NCBI GenBank assembly: GCA_021735285.1
Contig: JAIPHI010000068.1
Span: 1-12,761, forward strand
Reading direction: 5' to 3'
Source of the DNA: Fidelibacterota bacterium
GTDB taxonomy: Bacteria; Fidelibacterota; UBA2242; JAFGTP01
DNA: 12,761 nucleotides
In this document: positions 1-7,121 of the stretch, in pieces
How positions within the stretch are numbered: position 1 is the stretch's first letter
Layout: each line of letters begins with the position of its first letter
The notes under the pieces: generated by a model
The model's database searches: none
The model's input: the letters and a program-made list of their open reading frames with translations, nothing else
What the model was told of the DNA's origin: nothing
Made by a program: the position numbers and the translations under genes

Positions 1-1523
1 AAAGCCTCCTGACTGGATTGGAAGCATTGCTTGGCTCTCTTTGCAGCATTTTTGCGCCGCATTAAAGCTGCGTTGCCACTATATTTACGCTGTCGATATT
101 TATATATGATAGTTCCAAAAATAATAACAAGAGAAGTCAAATTGATCATCCAAAACCAGAGATAATCAAAGAAATGTTTATCCTTTTTTTGCAAATCAGG
201 GCCTGCTGTATCTATATAACGAATATCTTTCTCGAGGATTGCAATCTCATCACGGCTATAACTGCCATTATCCACACTCAATTCTTCTTGGCCAGGTTCA
301 ACACTGATCCGGAACGAGTTGGTGCTCTTAGTGATATACTTTCCCTTTTCATTATCAAAATAGGAAAATTGGTAAGAGGGAATTGTGAAACTTCCCGCTT
401 CCCTAGGGATAATTACATACTTATATGTTAGTATGCCATGTAAGTCCTGACCCACTTTTTTCGATTCTCTATCAATTTTAGGCTCAAATATTTCACAATC
501 AAAATCAATTGCCGGTTGTGTTAGTGAAACAGAATTAATATGACCTTTGCCTTGCACCTTATAGCTCAGAGTAAAAGCCTGATTCTCGGTTACTTCATTG
601 GTATCCACATCTGCCGAAATATTAAATTGACCAACACCTCCGGAAAAACTAGCCGGTTGCCCCTCAGGCAGGGGCTTAACATGAATTTTTTCCACTGGAG
701 ATGAAAGATTCACAACTTTCGTTCTCGAGAAAAAAGGATCGTTGAAAAAAGGATCATTAAAAAAATCATCCAGTCTATTGCTTCTTTCAGGATCTGGTAT
801 TTCTATTTTTATCTGCATTGGATCGATTTCCAACTCTCCTGCTTTGGTTGGAAAAAATGCAATTTGCTGAATAACAGCCCGATTATATTGTTTCCCATTG
901 ATATTGATTTGGGTCACATCCGGTCGTTGGGGGGATTTAAACTCTTCTACCCAGAAATTCTTACCTTCAGGTAATTTTACTCTTGCAAAATTTTTAATCT
1001 TAGTTCTAAAATAGAGCACAAAATTAACATTGATTTGTGCGCCATTATAGACTTCCTTTTTTGCTGGTTCCGCAACAAATATTACATTTTTACCATTGCT
1101 ATCAATGTTTGTATCATTTTGTTTATTCTGAGATTTTTGTTGCTGGGGTTGAGAACTGACTGTAAGCACCACTTCATTGCTGGAATAAACATTGCCTTTA
1201 TATTTTACTTTAGCAGAGGGGATCTCAATTTTCCCACTTTTCATAGGGGTCAGCCACCAGCTAATACTTTTGCTGGCATTCATTTCTCCGTTTATGATCT
1301 GGATTTGACTAGATTGAGATGGCCCACTTCTGATTTGTAGATCTTTAAAATCAGGTCGCTGTACATCTATCCCCCGAGCTCCTTTTATTTCCAGAGTGTA
1401 TTTAACAATGTCATTCATAGAAAGATTGGTTTTATCCACATGAGCCGTAACCTCTACCTGTACGGCCTGCAGATTAAACATGCCAATCAATAATAAAATT
1501 AATATAATTGCCTTTTTGCCCAT
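1..1523 (-). CDS. batD: BatD-like exported membrane protein (3' end missing)
   Basis: An uninterrupted frame runs from an ATG at 1523 to the left edge (507 complete codons), so the gene is cut by the window and not broken. The N-terminus is a clear signal peptide (MGKKAIILILLLIGMF, cut near LQA). A long beta-rich region follows, typical of BatD/oxygen-tolerance proteins, with the sequence NDPFFNDPFF at residues 256-265. A single membrane segment lies at about residues 455-473 (core SLVIIFGTII), followed by a basic cytoplasmic tail (KYRQRKYSG) still open at the edge. Most of the protein would therefore lie in the periplasm. The start is 2 nt after the batC stop, and an AAGGA about 16 nt upstream is too far to be a good ribosome site, so translational coupling to batC is likely. 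Its position as fourth gene after batA, batB and batC supports the call. The biochemical role of BatD is not established. Confidence 0.85.
   Translation of the reverse strand, partial: MGKKAIILILLLIGMFNLQAVQVEVTAHVDKTNLSMNDIVKYTLEIKGARGIDVQRPDFKDLQIRSGPSQSSQIQIINGEMNASKSISWWLTPMKSGKIEIPSAKVKYKGNVYSSNEVVLTVSSQPQQQKSQNKQNDTNIDSNGKNVIFVAEPAKKEVYNGAQINVNFVLYFRTKIKNFARVKLPEGKNFWVEEFKSPQRPDVTQININGKQYNRAVIQQIAFFPTKAGELEIDPMQIKIEIPDPERSNRLDDFFNDPFFNDPFFSRTKVVNLSSPVEKIHVKPLPEGQPASFSGGVGQFNISADVDTNEVTENQAFTLSYKVQGKGHINSVSLTQPAIDFDCEIFEPKIDRESKKVGQDLHGILTYKYVIIPREAGSFTIPSYQFSYFDNEKGKYITKSTNSFRISVEPGQEELSVDNGSYSRDEIAILEKDIRYIDTAGPDLQKKDKHFFDYLWFWMINLTSLVIIFGTIIYKYRQRKYSGNAALMRRKNAAKRAKQCFQSSQEA
729..758 (-). 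repeat. Tandem NDPFF repeat inside batD
   Basis: Two adjacent copies of a 15-nt unit encode NDPFF-NDPFF (residues 256-265 of BatD), differing by one synonymous base in the Asn codon. The repeat sits in the predicted periplasmic region between two beta-rich segments. From memory, DPFF-type sequences are common at this place in BatD proteins, so it probably reflects a family motif rather than a recent expansion. Confidence 0.7.
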
Positions 1524-1525
1524 GT

Positions 1526-2275
1526 TTACCAATCTTTTTCCTTCTTGGAACCTGAATGTTTGGCTTTCATCCGTTTCTTCATCATTTTCTTTTCCTGCTC
1601 CTTAAGTGCGTTGAGAATGCGGACTGCTCTTTGTTTCTCTGATTTTTTCATTTCCTCTTGTTTGCTTTTACTACTTTGATTCTTGTTTTGTTGTTGCTTT
1701 TTCTGCTGTGATGGCTGCTGTTTCTGCTGATTTTGATTGTTTTGTTGCTTCTTTTTCTGATCTTGTTCTTGTTTGTTTTTTTGCTGTTTTTGATTCTGTT
1801 GTTTTTGATTTTGTTTTTTATCCTGGTTTTGTTGATTTTGCTGGTTGTTTTTCTTTTGCTGTTGTTTTTGTTGCAATCTATGGCGGGCCAGTTCAAAATT
1901 ATACTTAGCATCATAATCATCAGGATTCACTTCCAGACTGCGTTTATAAAATTCCATAGCCGCCTTAAAGCGCTGCTTTTGCATCAGTGCGTTACCGGCA
2001 TTATAGAGAGCTGCCGCTTTCTTTTCAGGATCTTTATTGGCTATAGATTTTTCGAACTCTTTAAGCGCTTCTTCCAGATTGCCTTTTTTATATAAGGCAG
2101 CGCCTTTGCCAAAATGTAATTCCGGCCAATCAGGATGTTTTTCAATGATTTGATTATATTTATCAATAGCCTGATCATATTTACCTTTTTCATAGAGTTC
2201 TTTTACCTTATCTTTCCCAAAAAGGCTAAAGCTAAATATAATAACAAATAAAAAATGATATTTGAATGTTCTCAT
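1526..2275 (-). CDS. batC: BatC-like TPR protein with Gln/Lys/Asn-rich tail
   Basis: A 249-residue exported protein. A hydrophobic signal sequence covers residues 8-20 (LFVIIFSFSLFG), with no clear lipobox. Residues 22-125 hold about three tetratricopeptide repeats, with the typical small/aromatic pattern (KGKYDQAIDKY, KGNLEEALKEFEKSI, AAMEFYKRSLEVNPDD). KYNFELAR at 124-131 is a sequence often seen at the end of the BatC repeats. From about 135 to 207 the protein is almost only Gln, Lys and Asn, and the last 40 residues are charged and helical. The TPR part should bind partner proteins, probably BatA/BatB, on the outer face of the membrane. The start is well supported: GGAGGG lies 9 nt before the ATG, inside the end of batB, and the stop of batB is 3 nt away. 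The dense A-rich coding of the tail produces long open frames on both strands that are not genes. Confidence 0.85.
   Translation of the reverse strand: MRTFKYHFLFVIIFSFSLFGKDKVKELYEKGKYDQAIDKYNQIIEKHPDWPELHFGKGAALYKKGNLEEALKEFEKSIANKDPEKKAAALYNAGNALMQKQRFKAAMEFYKRSLEVNPDDYDAKYNFELARHRLQQKQQQKKNNQQNQQNQDKKQNQKQQNQKQQKNKQEQDQKKKQQNNQNQQKQQPSQQKKQQQNKNQSSKSKQEEMKKSEKQRAVRILNALKEQEKKMMKKRMKAKHSGSKKEKDW
1676..1873 (-). repeat. Low-complexity Gln/Lys/Asn-coding region of batC
   Basis: This stretch encodes BatC residues 135-200. In residues 141-200 I count 28 Gln, 15 Lys and 12 Asn, that is 55 of 60. Codons are mainly CAA/CAG, AAA and AAC/AAT in irregular order, so it is a biased cryptic repeat and not a perfect tandem array. 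It is probably a disordered, strongly basic linker between the TPR domain and the C-terminal helix, and a likely site of length variation between strains. Confidence 0.85.
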
Positions 2276-2278
2276 GCT

Positions 2279-3298
2279 TTATTTCCCTCCGGATTTATAA
2301 TCTAAAAGAGGAACTCCAAGGCTAATTACAAGAAATATTAGCCCCGGTAATAAAAAAGCCTGATATCTATTTTCATAATCCGTGTACTTATGAGTTTTAT
2401 ATTCCTTCTTATCTAATCCTAAGATCTTTTTATAGATTTTATCAAAAGCATCATTATTATTGGAAAGCTGGGCATACTCCCCATCAGTTTCCCGGGCAAT
2501 TTTTTTCAGTGTGCGGGATACAAGTCTGGTGGTAACTATATTACCTTTCTTATCCTTTTTATATTCTCCGGTTTTTTGGCCCTCGTTATTTATTAATGGT
2601 ATGGGGGCTCCACTCTGAGTACCAACCCCTATGGAATATATGACAACTCCTTTATCCTTCGCTTTTTGAATAGCCTCATCAATATCACCTTCATGGTCCT
2701 CCCCGTCGGAGATGACAACAATAGCCCGGTTCTTTTCACTCTCTTTTTTGAAGGCCCCCAATGCTGTTTCGATAGCATCGGCAATAGCTGTACCCTGCGT
2801 TGTAATTACACCCGTATCAAGAATATCGAGAAATAAATTGGCAGCACTATAATCCAGAGTTAAAGGACAGTGTAAATAGCTGATTCCTGCAAAAGCAACC
2901 AATCCGATCCGGTCACCCTGTAATTGATCTAGAAACTTACTGACTCTATATTTTGCTCTTTCTAAACGGCTGGGTGAAACATCTTCAGCGTCCATGCTTT
3001 TAGAAACGTCCATAGCAATGATTACATCAACACCTTTCCGCTCTACTTCCTGGATACTTTGACCAATTTTTGGGCCGATGAGGGCAATACCTAGTAATAG
3101 CGAAGCCACAACAAATAGATTCTGGGATATCTTACTAATGCGAGGGCGATAGTTTTCCAATAATTTCCCAACAAGTTCAGAGCGGGCAAATTTATTAAGG
3201 CTTTTCTTTATTTTTTTTCGAGAATAAAAGATAAGTACAGCAATCAACCCGACTAATGCAAAGATCCAGATGTATTCCAGGTGAGCAAATTTAATCAT
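2279..3298 (-). CDS. batB: BatB-like von Willebrand A membrane protein
   Basis: A 339-residue protein with two N-terminal membrane segments (about 10-25 and 60-76), a von Willebrand A domain (about 91-290) and a C-terminal membrane segment (about 314-333). The metal-ion-dependent adhesion site is complete: D97-V-S99-K-S101, Thr170 (QGTAIADAI) and Asp198 (VISDGEDHEGD). The domain would lie between the second and third segments, facing the periplasm. I chose the ATG at 3298, whose A is the last base of the batA TGA, because GGAGG at 3310-3314 lies 11 nt upstream and because the N-terminus MIKFAHLEYIW resembles those of BatB proteins. The longer frame from 3316 would place its ATG over that ribosome site. 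Known from the family: BatB pairs with BatA and TPR partners; in Bacteroides the cluster was linked to oxygen tolerance. The exact function is unresolved. Confidence 0.88.
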   Translation of the reverse strand: MIKFAHLEYIWIFALVGLIAVLIFYSRKKIKKSLNKFARSELVGKLLENYRPRISKISQNLFVVASLLLGIALIGPKIGQSIQEVERKGVDVIIAMDVSKSMDAEDVSPSRLERAKYRVSKFLDQLQGDRIGLVAFAGISYLHCPLTLDYSAANLFLDILDTGVITTQGTAIADAIETALGAFKKESEKNRAIVVISDGEDHEGDIDEAIQKAKDKGVVIYSIGVGTQSGAPIPLINNEGQKTGEYKKDKKGNIVTTRLVSRTLKKIARETDGEYAQLSNNNDAFDKIYKKILGLDKKEYKTHKYTDYENRYQAFLLPGLIFLVISLGVPLLDYKSGGK

Positions 3299-4290
3299 CA
3301 GGGAATTTGCCTCCATATTGAATTTTCAAAAATTCCAGCCATTAATAGAAGAAAGATACCAGGCATCAAGAACCAGAAATATTTCTCTTCATAATTGTAA
3401 TACTTCTTAACTTTTATCTCAGTTTTTTCCATCTTGCTAATTTCTTTGTAAATATTGAAAAGACTTTGTTTATCTGTGGCTCGAAAATATTTACCTCCTG
3501 TTTGTTGAGCAATCTCCTGCATCGTCTTTTCATCTATTCTTACATCAACCAGTTGGGTTACTGTGCGGCCGCCATAGGTTTTTACAGGAATTCTGGCCTT
3601 ACCTCTTTTTCCAGCGCCAATTGTGTAAATCTTAATGCCATATTCCTTAGCCAATCCAGTCGCTGTTGCCGGATCCAGCTCACCGGCATTATTCCTACCA
3701 TCCGAAAGCAGGATCATAACCTTACTTTTAGCATTACTATCTCTCAATCTATTAATTCCGTGGGCAATCGCCATTCCAATGGCAGTTCCGTCAAATTTTC
3801 TTTCCACCGGTTCGATTCTTTGCATAAAATTTTCCAGTACATTATAGTCCACCGTTAAAGGACATTGCAGAAAGCTTTCGGCTGCAAAAGTGATCAATCC
3901 AATTCTATCATTAGACCTACCCTGGATAAATTTCAGCCCCACTTCTTTGGCAGCCTCCAAGCGATTGGGTTTAAAATCCAGGGCTTTCATAGAACTTGAT
4001 ATATCAATCACCAATACAATATCGATTCCCTCGGTAAAAAATTCCTGCTCAGTATTAACCTTGCGCGGTCGGGCTAAAGCCAGAACAAGCAAAGCAATAG
4101 CAACCATTTTTACTCCAAAAAGAGTATGCTGTTTCCAGCTTTGATCCTGCCAATTTAATTTTTTAAAATATTTAATTGAAGGAAAACGAATAGCAGCTGA
4201 TTTTTTCGCCATCTTCCTTCTATACCAGTAAATCAACCCCGGTATAATTAACAATAAAAATAGAAAATAGGGCTGATTAAAATAAAACAT
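3298..4290 (-). CDS. batA: BatA-like von Willebrand A membrane protein
   Basis: A 330-residue protein with the same plan as BatB: N-terminal membrane segments at about 7-22 and 59-75, a von Willebrand A domain at about 88-285, and a C-terminal membrane segment at about 305-322. The metal site is intact: D96-I-S98-S-S100, Thr169 (FDGTAIGMAI) and Asp197 (LLSDGRNNAG). The N-terminus (FNQPYFLFLLLIIPGLIYWY) and a patch after it resemble the BatA N-terminal domain. The ATG is preceded by GAAGGA about 10 nt upstream. It is the first gene of the bat unit, following a 171-nt gap after gatA, so it may have its own promoter. In many genomes a MoxR AAA+ ATPase and a DUF58 protein gene directly precede batA; here neither is adjacent. 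Confidence 0.88.
   Translation of the reverse strand: MFYFNQPYFLFLLLIIPGLIYWYRRKMAKKSAAIRFPSIKYFKKLNWQDQSWKQHTLFGVKMVAIALLVLALARPRKVNTEQEFFTEGIDIVLVIDISSSMKALDFKPNRLEAAKEVGLKFIQGRSNDRIGLITFAAESFLQCPLTVDYNVLENFMQRIEPVERKFDGTAIGMAIAHGINRLRDSNAKSKVMILLSDGRNNAGELDPATATGLAKEYGIKIYTIGAGKRGKARIPVKTYGGRTVTQLVDVRIDEKTMQEIAQQTGGKYFRATDKQSLFNIYKEISKMEKTEIKVKKYYNYEEKYFWFLMPGIFLLLMAGIFENSIWRQIP
3310..3314 (-). promoter_or_regulatory. Ribosome binding site that sets the batB start
   Basis: A GGAGG sits inside the last codons of batA, 11 nt before the ATG at 3298. It overlaps the upstream ATG at 3316, which therefore cannot use it. This supports a batB start that overlaps the batA stop by one base (TGATG), an arrangement typical of translational coupling. 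Confidence 0.65.
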
Positions 4291-4461
4291 TTTAATAATT
4301 CCTTCTCTGATTGTAACTATTTCAAGCCAACTCTGCTAAGATTAAGCAAGGTTTTAACAAATAGAGTTAATTTTTGTTTCATCTTAACCTGCATAATACT
4401 AGTTAGTAATGATTGCTTTGCTTTGAAGGAAAAGAGTAAATTTAAATTTTTGAGATACTTT
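4291..4461 (-). other. gatA-batA intergenic gap, possible promoter region
   Basis: This is the longest non-coding stretch of the window. On the minus strand it is AT-rich and has no hairpin followed by a T-run that would mark a gatA terminator. A TTAACT and a CTTAAT separated by 18 nt, about 60-85 nt before batA, match the -35 and -10 consensus in four of six positions each, and TATTAT occurs further upstream without a good partner. A short AACTCT/AGAGTT inverted repeat surrounds part of this area. None of these is strong. The length of the gap, against 0-24 nt elsewhere, is the main argument for a promoter of the bat genes here. Confidence 0.35.
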
Positions 4462-5838
4462 TTATTGGATATAGTTTTTTTCCAAAAAGTCACCTACCTG
4501 AATGAGGTCCTGCTCTTGAAAATCAGGGGCGATAATTTGCCCACCAATAGGAAGGCCATCCGCATCATTACCTAAAGGAATACTTATAGCCGGTACTCCC
4601 GCCAGATTGATAGGCACTGTATAAACATCGCTGAGATACATAGCCAATGGGTCTTCCACTTTGCCTCCGATATCAAAAGCAGTAGTCGGAGTTGTGGGTG
4701 TAAAAATAACATCTACTTCTTCAAAAGCTTCTGTGAAATCCTCCTTGATCAAACGCCGAATCCGCTGAGCTTTGTCATAATAGGCCTCATAGTAACCAGA
4801 TGAAAGCACATATGTACCCAGCAAAATTCTTCGTTTCACTTCCTGACCAAAACCCGCATGGCGGGTATCCCGATAAACTTCCTGAAGACCGGCTTCTCGC
4901 TCGCTTAATCCGTATCGAATCCCATCATAACGGGCTAAATTCGAGGAAGCCTCGGCAGTAGCAATAATATAGTAAGCTGCAACCGCATAAGAGGTATGCG
5001 GCAAACTTATGGATCTTATCTCGGCTCCGGATTTCTCTAAAAATTTAATAACATCCTGAATACGATTATTGATATCTTTGTTCAAACCTTGATCAAAATA
5101 CTCAGTGGGAATACCAATGGTTTTCCCCCGGATATCTTTATCAACATAGTTAGTATATTCAGGAACCTCGATATCAACTGACGTTGAATCATTTTTATCA
5201 TAGCCCGCAATCACTTCTAGTAATCTGGCAGCATCTTCTACACTTCTACCAAAGGGACCTATCTGGTCTAAGGACGAAGCAAAAGCGACCAGACCATACC
5301 GGGAAACACGGCCATAAGTTGGCTTTATACCCACGATACCGCAAAAAGCAGCTGGTTGTCGTATGGAACCGCCCGTATCAGAACCCAGAGCAACATCGAC
5401 CAGATCCCCGGCTACAGCTGCAGCCGAGCCACCACTCGAGCCACCTGGCACTTTTTCAGTATTAGAGGGGTTCAGAACATTTCCAAAGGCTGAGTACTCG
5501 GTAGATGAACCCATTGCGAATTCATCCATATTGGTTTTTCCCACCATAATGCCGCCTGCGTCTTTAATTTTGTCAATCACAGTGGCATTGTAGGGAGCAG
5601 TATAATCCTCCAATATTTTTGAAGCACAGCTTACAGAGTGACCTTTAATATGGATATTGTCCTTAATCCCAAGCGTTACTCCCGCCAGCCTGGATTTTTC
5701 ATAATCCTCTTGTTTTACCCTACTCTTCAGTTCTTTTACACTTTCCGGCAGAGTAGATAGGAAGGCATTATAGGGATTATCCTTTTCTATTATTTGTAAT
5801 TTTTGGTCTATATTTGAATATAATGTATCAAAATCCAC
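4462..5838 (-). CDS. gatA: Glu-tRNA(Gln)/Asp-tRNA(Asn) amidotransferase subunit A
   Basis: GatA is the glutaminase subunit of the GatCAB enzyme, which amidates misacylated Glu-tRNA(Gln) and/or Asp-tRNA(Asn); the amidase signature is unmistakable. The Ser-cisSer-Lys triad is present: Lys59 (GIKDN), Ser134 in PGGSSGGSAAAVA, and the nucleophile Ser158 in GSDTGGSIRQPA. The C-terminal part (FTPTTPTTAF, NLAGVPAISIPLG) is also typical. The protein is 458 residues, about 25 shorter than usual, and the loss is at the N-terminus: all three catalytic residues are offset by 20 from the S. aureus numbering (79, 154, 178). The start is GTG at 5838, with a GGA about 10 nt upstream and an in-frame stop six codons before it, so no longer ATG/GTG/TTG form exists. 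The tatA stop is 5 nt upstream. gatB and gatC are not in the window. Confidence 0.95.
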   Translation of the reverse strand: MDFDTLYSNIDQKLQIIEKDNPYNAFLSTLPESVKELKSRVKQEDYEKSRLAGVTLGIKDNIHIKGHSVSCASKILEDYTAPYNATVIDKIKDAGGIMVGKTNMDEFAMGSSTEYSAFGNVLNPSNTEKVPGGSSGGSAAAVAGDLVDVALGSDTGGSIRQPAAFCGIVGIKPTYGRVSRYGLVAFASSLDQIGPFGRSVEDAARLLEVIAGYDKNDSTSVDIEVPEYTNYVDKDIRGKTIGIPTEYFDQGLNKDINNRIQDVIKFLEKSGAEIRSISLPHTSYAVAAYYIIATAEASSNLARYDGIRYGLSEREAGLQEVYRDTRHAGFGQEVKRRILLGTYVLSSGYYEAYYDKAQRIRRLIKEDFTEAFEEVDVIFTPTTPTTAFDIGGKVEDPLAMYLSDVYTVPINLAGVPAISIPLGNDADGLPIGGQIIAPDFQEQDLIQVGDFLEKNYIQ

Positions 5839-5843
5839 TGATA

Positions 5844-6134
5844 TTATTCCTGCTTATTTTTTTTAGTTGAAGGATTCTCTTCGTCCTGAATATTGTTTTC
5901 AGCTTTATCCTCCTGTTCCTCTTGAGGATGATCATAGCCATTATCCTGCTCAATTTGCTCCCCGGAGGAATTAACGGAGCTCTCAATTTCATTCTGAATA
6001 TCACTGGTAGCTTTTTTAAATTCTTTTATACTTTTACCTATACCTCTTGCTAATTCCGGTAATCTTTTAGCCCCGAAAAATAACAAAAGAACTATTGCTA
6101 TTATTATTATTTCAAAAGGTCCTAAACTTCCCAT
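5844..6134 (-). CDS. tatA: Sec-independent translocase protein TatA/E
   Basis: A 96-residue protein with the Tat plan: a short N-terminal membrane helix (residues 6-20, FEIIIIAIVLLLFF), the hinge FGAKRLPELARGIGKSIKEF (residues 20-39) and an amphipathic helix to about 50. The rest, from about 51, is a polar, strongly acidic tail ending in a basic KKNKQE. TatA oligomers form the pore through which folded proteins cross the inner membrane with TatC. No tatC is in the window. The glycine at the start of the hinge and the FGxxRLPELARGIG motif favour TatA over TatB. The start is supported by GAGGTG about 6 nt before the ATG. An A8 run lies near the 3' end, just before the stop. A TatE-like or second copy is possible. 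Confidence 0.9.
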   Translation of the reverse strand: MGSLGPFEIIIIAIVLLLFFGAKRLPELARGIGKSIKEFKKATSDIQNEIESSVNSSGEQIEQDNGYDHPQEEQEDKAENNIQDEENPSTKKNKQE

Positions 6135-6154
6135 AATTACACCTCTTTAAGTTT

Positions 6155-6433
6155 TTATCTCCAATTTTTTAGGAGATAATATGCTGTGCCGAGACCGACC
6201 AGACTTATTAAATTCACTTTCAATGTAAAACCGATAGTTAAAGAAAACATCAATAGATCGATTGCTGCCGGACCAAGAGCGAGTTCTATAGATCTCAATA
6301 AGACCTCTTTCACAACTCCTTCCGGAAGACCTAATTTTAATATTTCTCCTAAAAGCGAACCTATCATTGCTCCTAAAAAAAGAACTCCAATTGCTGTAAG
6401 AATACGTTTACCTGCAGAGTTCCGCTTTTTCAT
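6155..6433 (-). CDS. Small two- or three-helix membrane protein, DUF4321-like
   Basis: A 92-residue protein of unknown function. A basic start (MKKRNSAGKR) leads into a glycine-rich membrane segment at about 11-34 with GxxxG-like spacing (GAMIGSLLGE). An amphipathic part follows (LPEGVVKEVLLRSIEL), then hydrophobic stretches around 52-70 and 74-88 and a final KNWR. The pattern LGPAAIDLLMFSLTIGFTL followed by KVNLISLVGLG resembles the DUF4321 family (Pfam PF14209) as I remember it; this was not searched. I placed the start at the ATG at 6433 because it follows the purQ stop by one base (TAAtATG) and has GGAG 8 nt upstream. A longer in-frame version from 6472 would overlap purQ by 38 nt. Co-translation with purQ is likely. 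Confidence 0.7.
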   Translation of the reverse strand: MKKRNSAGKRILTAIGVLFLGAMIGSLLGEILKLGLPEGVVKEVLLRSIELALGPAAIDLLMFSLTIGFTLKVNLISLVGLGTAYYLLKNWR

Positions 6434-6434
6434 A

Positions 6435-7121
6435 TTACATCTCCAACAAAGATTTAAAAACTTCCAGTCCATCCGTTGATGCCAAAATTTTCTCCATAGC
6501 TCTTTCCGGATGAGGCATCATTCCCAGCACATTTCCCTCATCATTCAAAATTCCTGCTATATTGTTAACAGAGCCATTAGGATTGGCCTTCTCAGTTATA
6601 TTACCATCTGCATCACAATATTTAAAAACCACACGGCTCTCTTGTTCCAGCTGCTCGATCACTTTGTCTTCAGCATAATAATTTCCTCGCTGATGAGCAA
6701 TTGGTAATTGGACAACTTGATCTTTTTCAAAGCGGGCAGTAAATAGTGTATCATTATTAATAACCTTAAGATTAACATCATCACATCTAAATTTAAGATG
6801 GTCATTGGGGATCAAAGCTCCGGGTAATAGATCTGTTTCAAGCAGAATTTGAAACCCATTACAGATCCCAATTACCGGATTCCCTTCTTCTGCATACTCT
6901 TTTACTTTTTCCATAATAGGAGAGAAGCGTGCAATTGCACCGGCTCTTAAGTAATCGCCATAGGAGAATCCACCCGGAATGACGATAGCATCATAATATC
7001 TAAGTTTTATATCTTTATGCCAGATAAACTCGGCATCTTGTTTAAGAACTTTTTTAACACCATAATAGGCATCATAATCACAATTTGACCCGGGGAAAAC
7101 CAGGACGCCAACTTTCTTCAT
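6435..7121 (-). CDS. purQ: FGAM synthase glutaminase subunit PurQ
   Basis: PurQ is the class I glutamine amidotransferase subunit of formylglycinamide ribonucleotide amidotransferase (purine step 4). It hydrolyses glutamine and passes ammonia to PurL. The 228-residue length is typical. The triad is present: Cys87 in GICNGFQIL, His204 and Glu206 in MMPHPERAME. The oxyanion-region motif GGFSYGDYLRAGAIA is at 50-64, and the N-terminus VGVLVFPGSNCDYD is characteristic. The ATG overlaps the purS stop (ATGA), with AGGAG 6 nt upstream, so purS and purQ are coupled and made in related amounts. This fits the three-part PurS-PurQ-PurL enzyme. purL itself is not in the window. Confidence 0.95.
   Translation of the reverse strand: MKKVGVLVFPGSNCDYDAYYGVKKVLKQDAEFIWHKDIKLRYYDAIVIPGGFSYGDYLRAGAIARFSPIMEKVKEYAEEGNPVIGICNGFQILLETDLLPGALIPNDHLKFRCDDVNLKVINNDTLFTARFEKDQVVQLPIAHQRGNYYAEDKVIEQLEQESRVVFKYCDADGNITEKANPNGSVNNIAGILNDEGNVLGMMPHPERAMEKILASTDGLEVFKSLLEM

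Noticed and set aside
174..1340. Plus-strand open frames in the first 1.4 kb
   Set aside because: They lie opposite batD, whose minus-strand frame is continuous for 507 codons with signal peptide and membrane anchor. The plus-strand peptides show no family features.
1708..2095. Overlapping open frames on both strands opposite and within the batC Gln/Lys/Asn region
   Set aside because: They come from biased composition: A-rich codons on one strand give Leu/Phe/Val-rich frames without stops on the other. They lack ribosome sites, and BatC is well supported.
3299..3316. Six-residue longer start for batB at 3316
   Set aside because: The ATG at 3316 overlaps the GGAGG that serves the ATG at 3298, and the shorter form starts like other BatB proteins.
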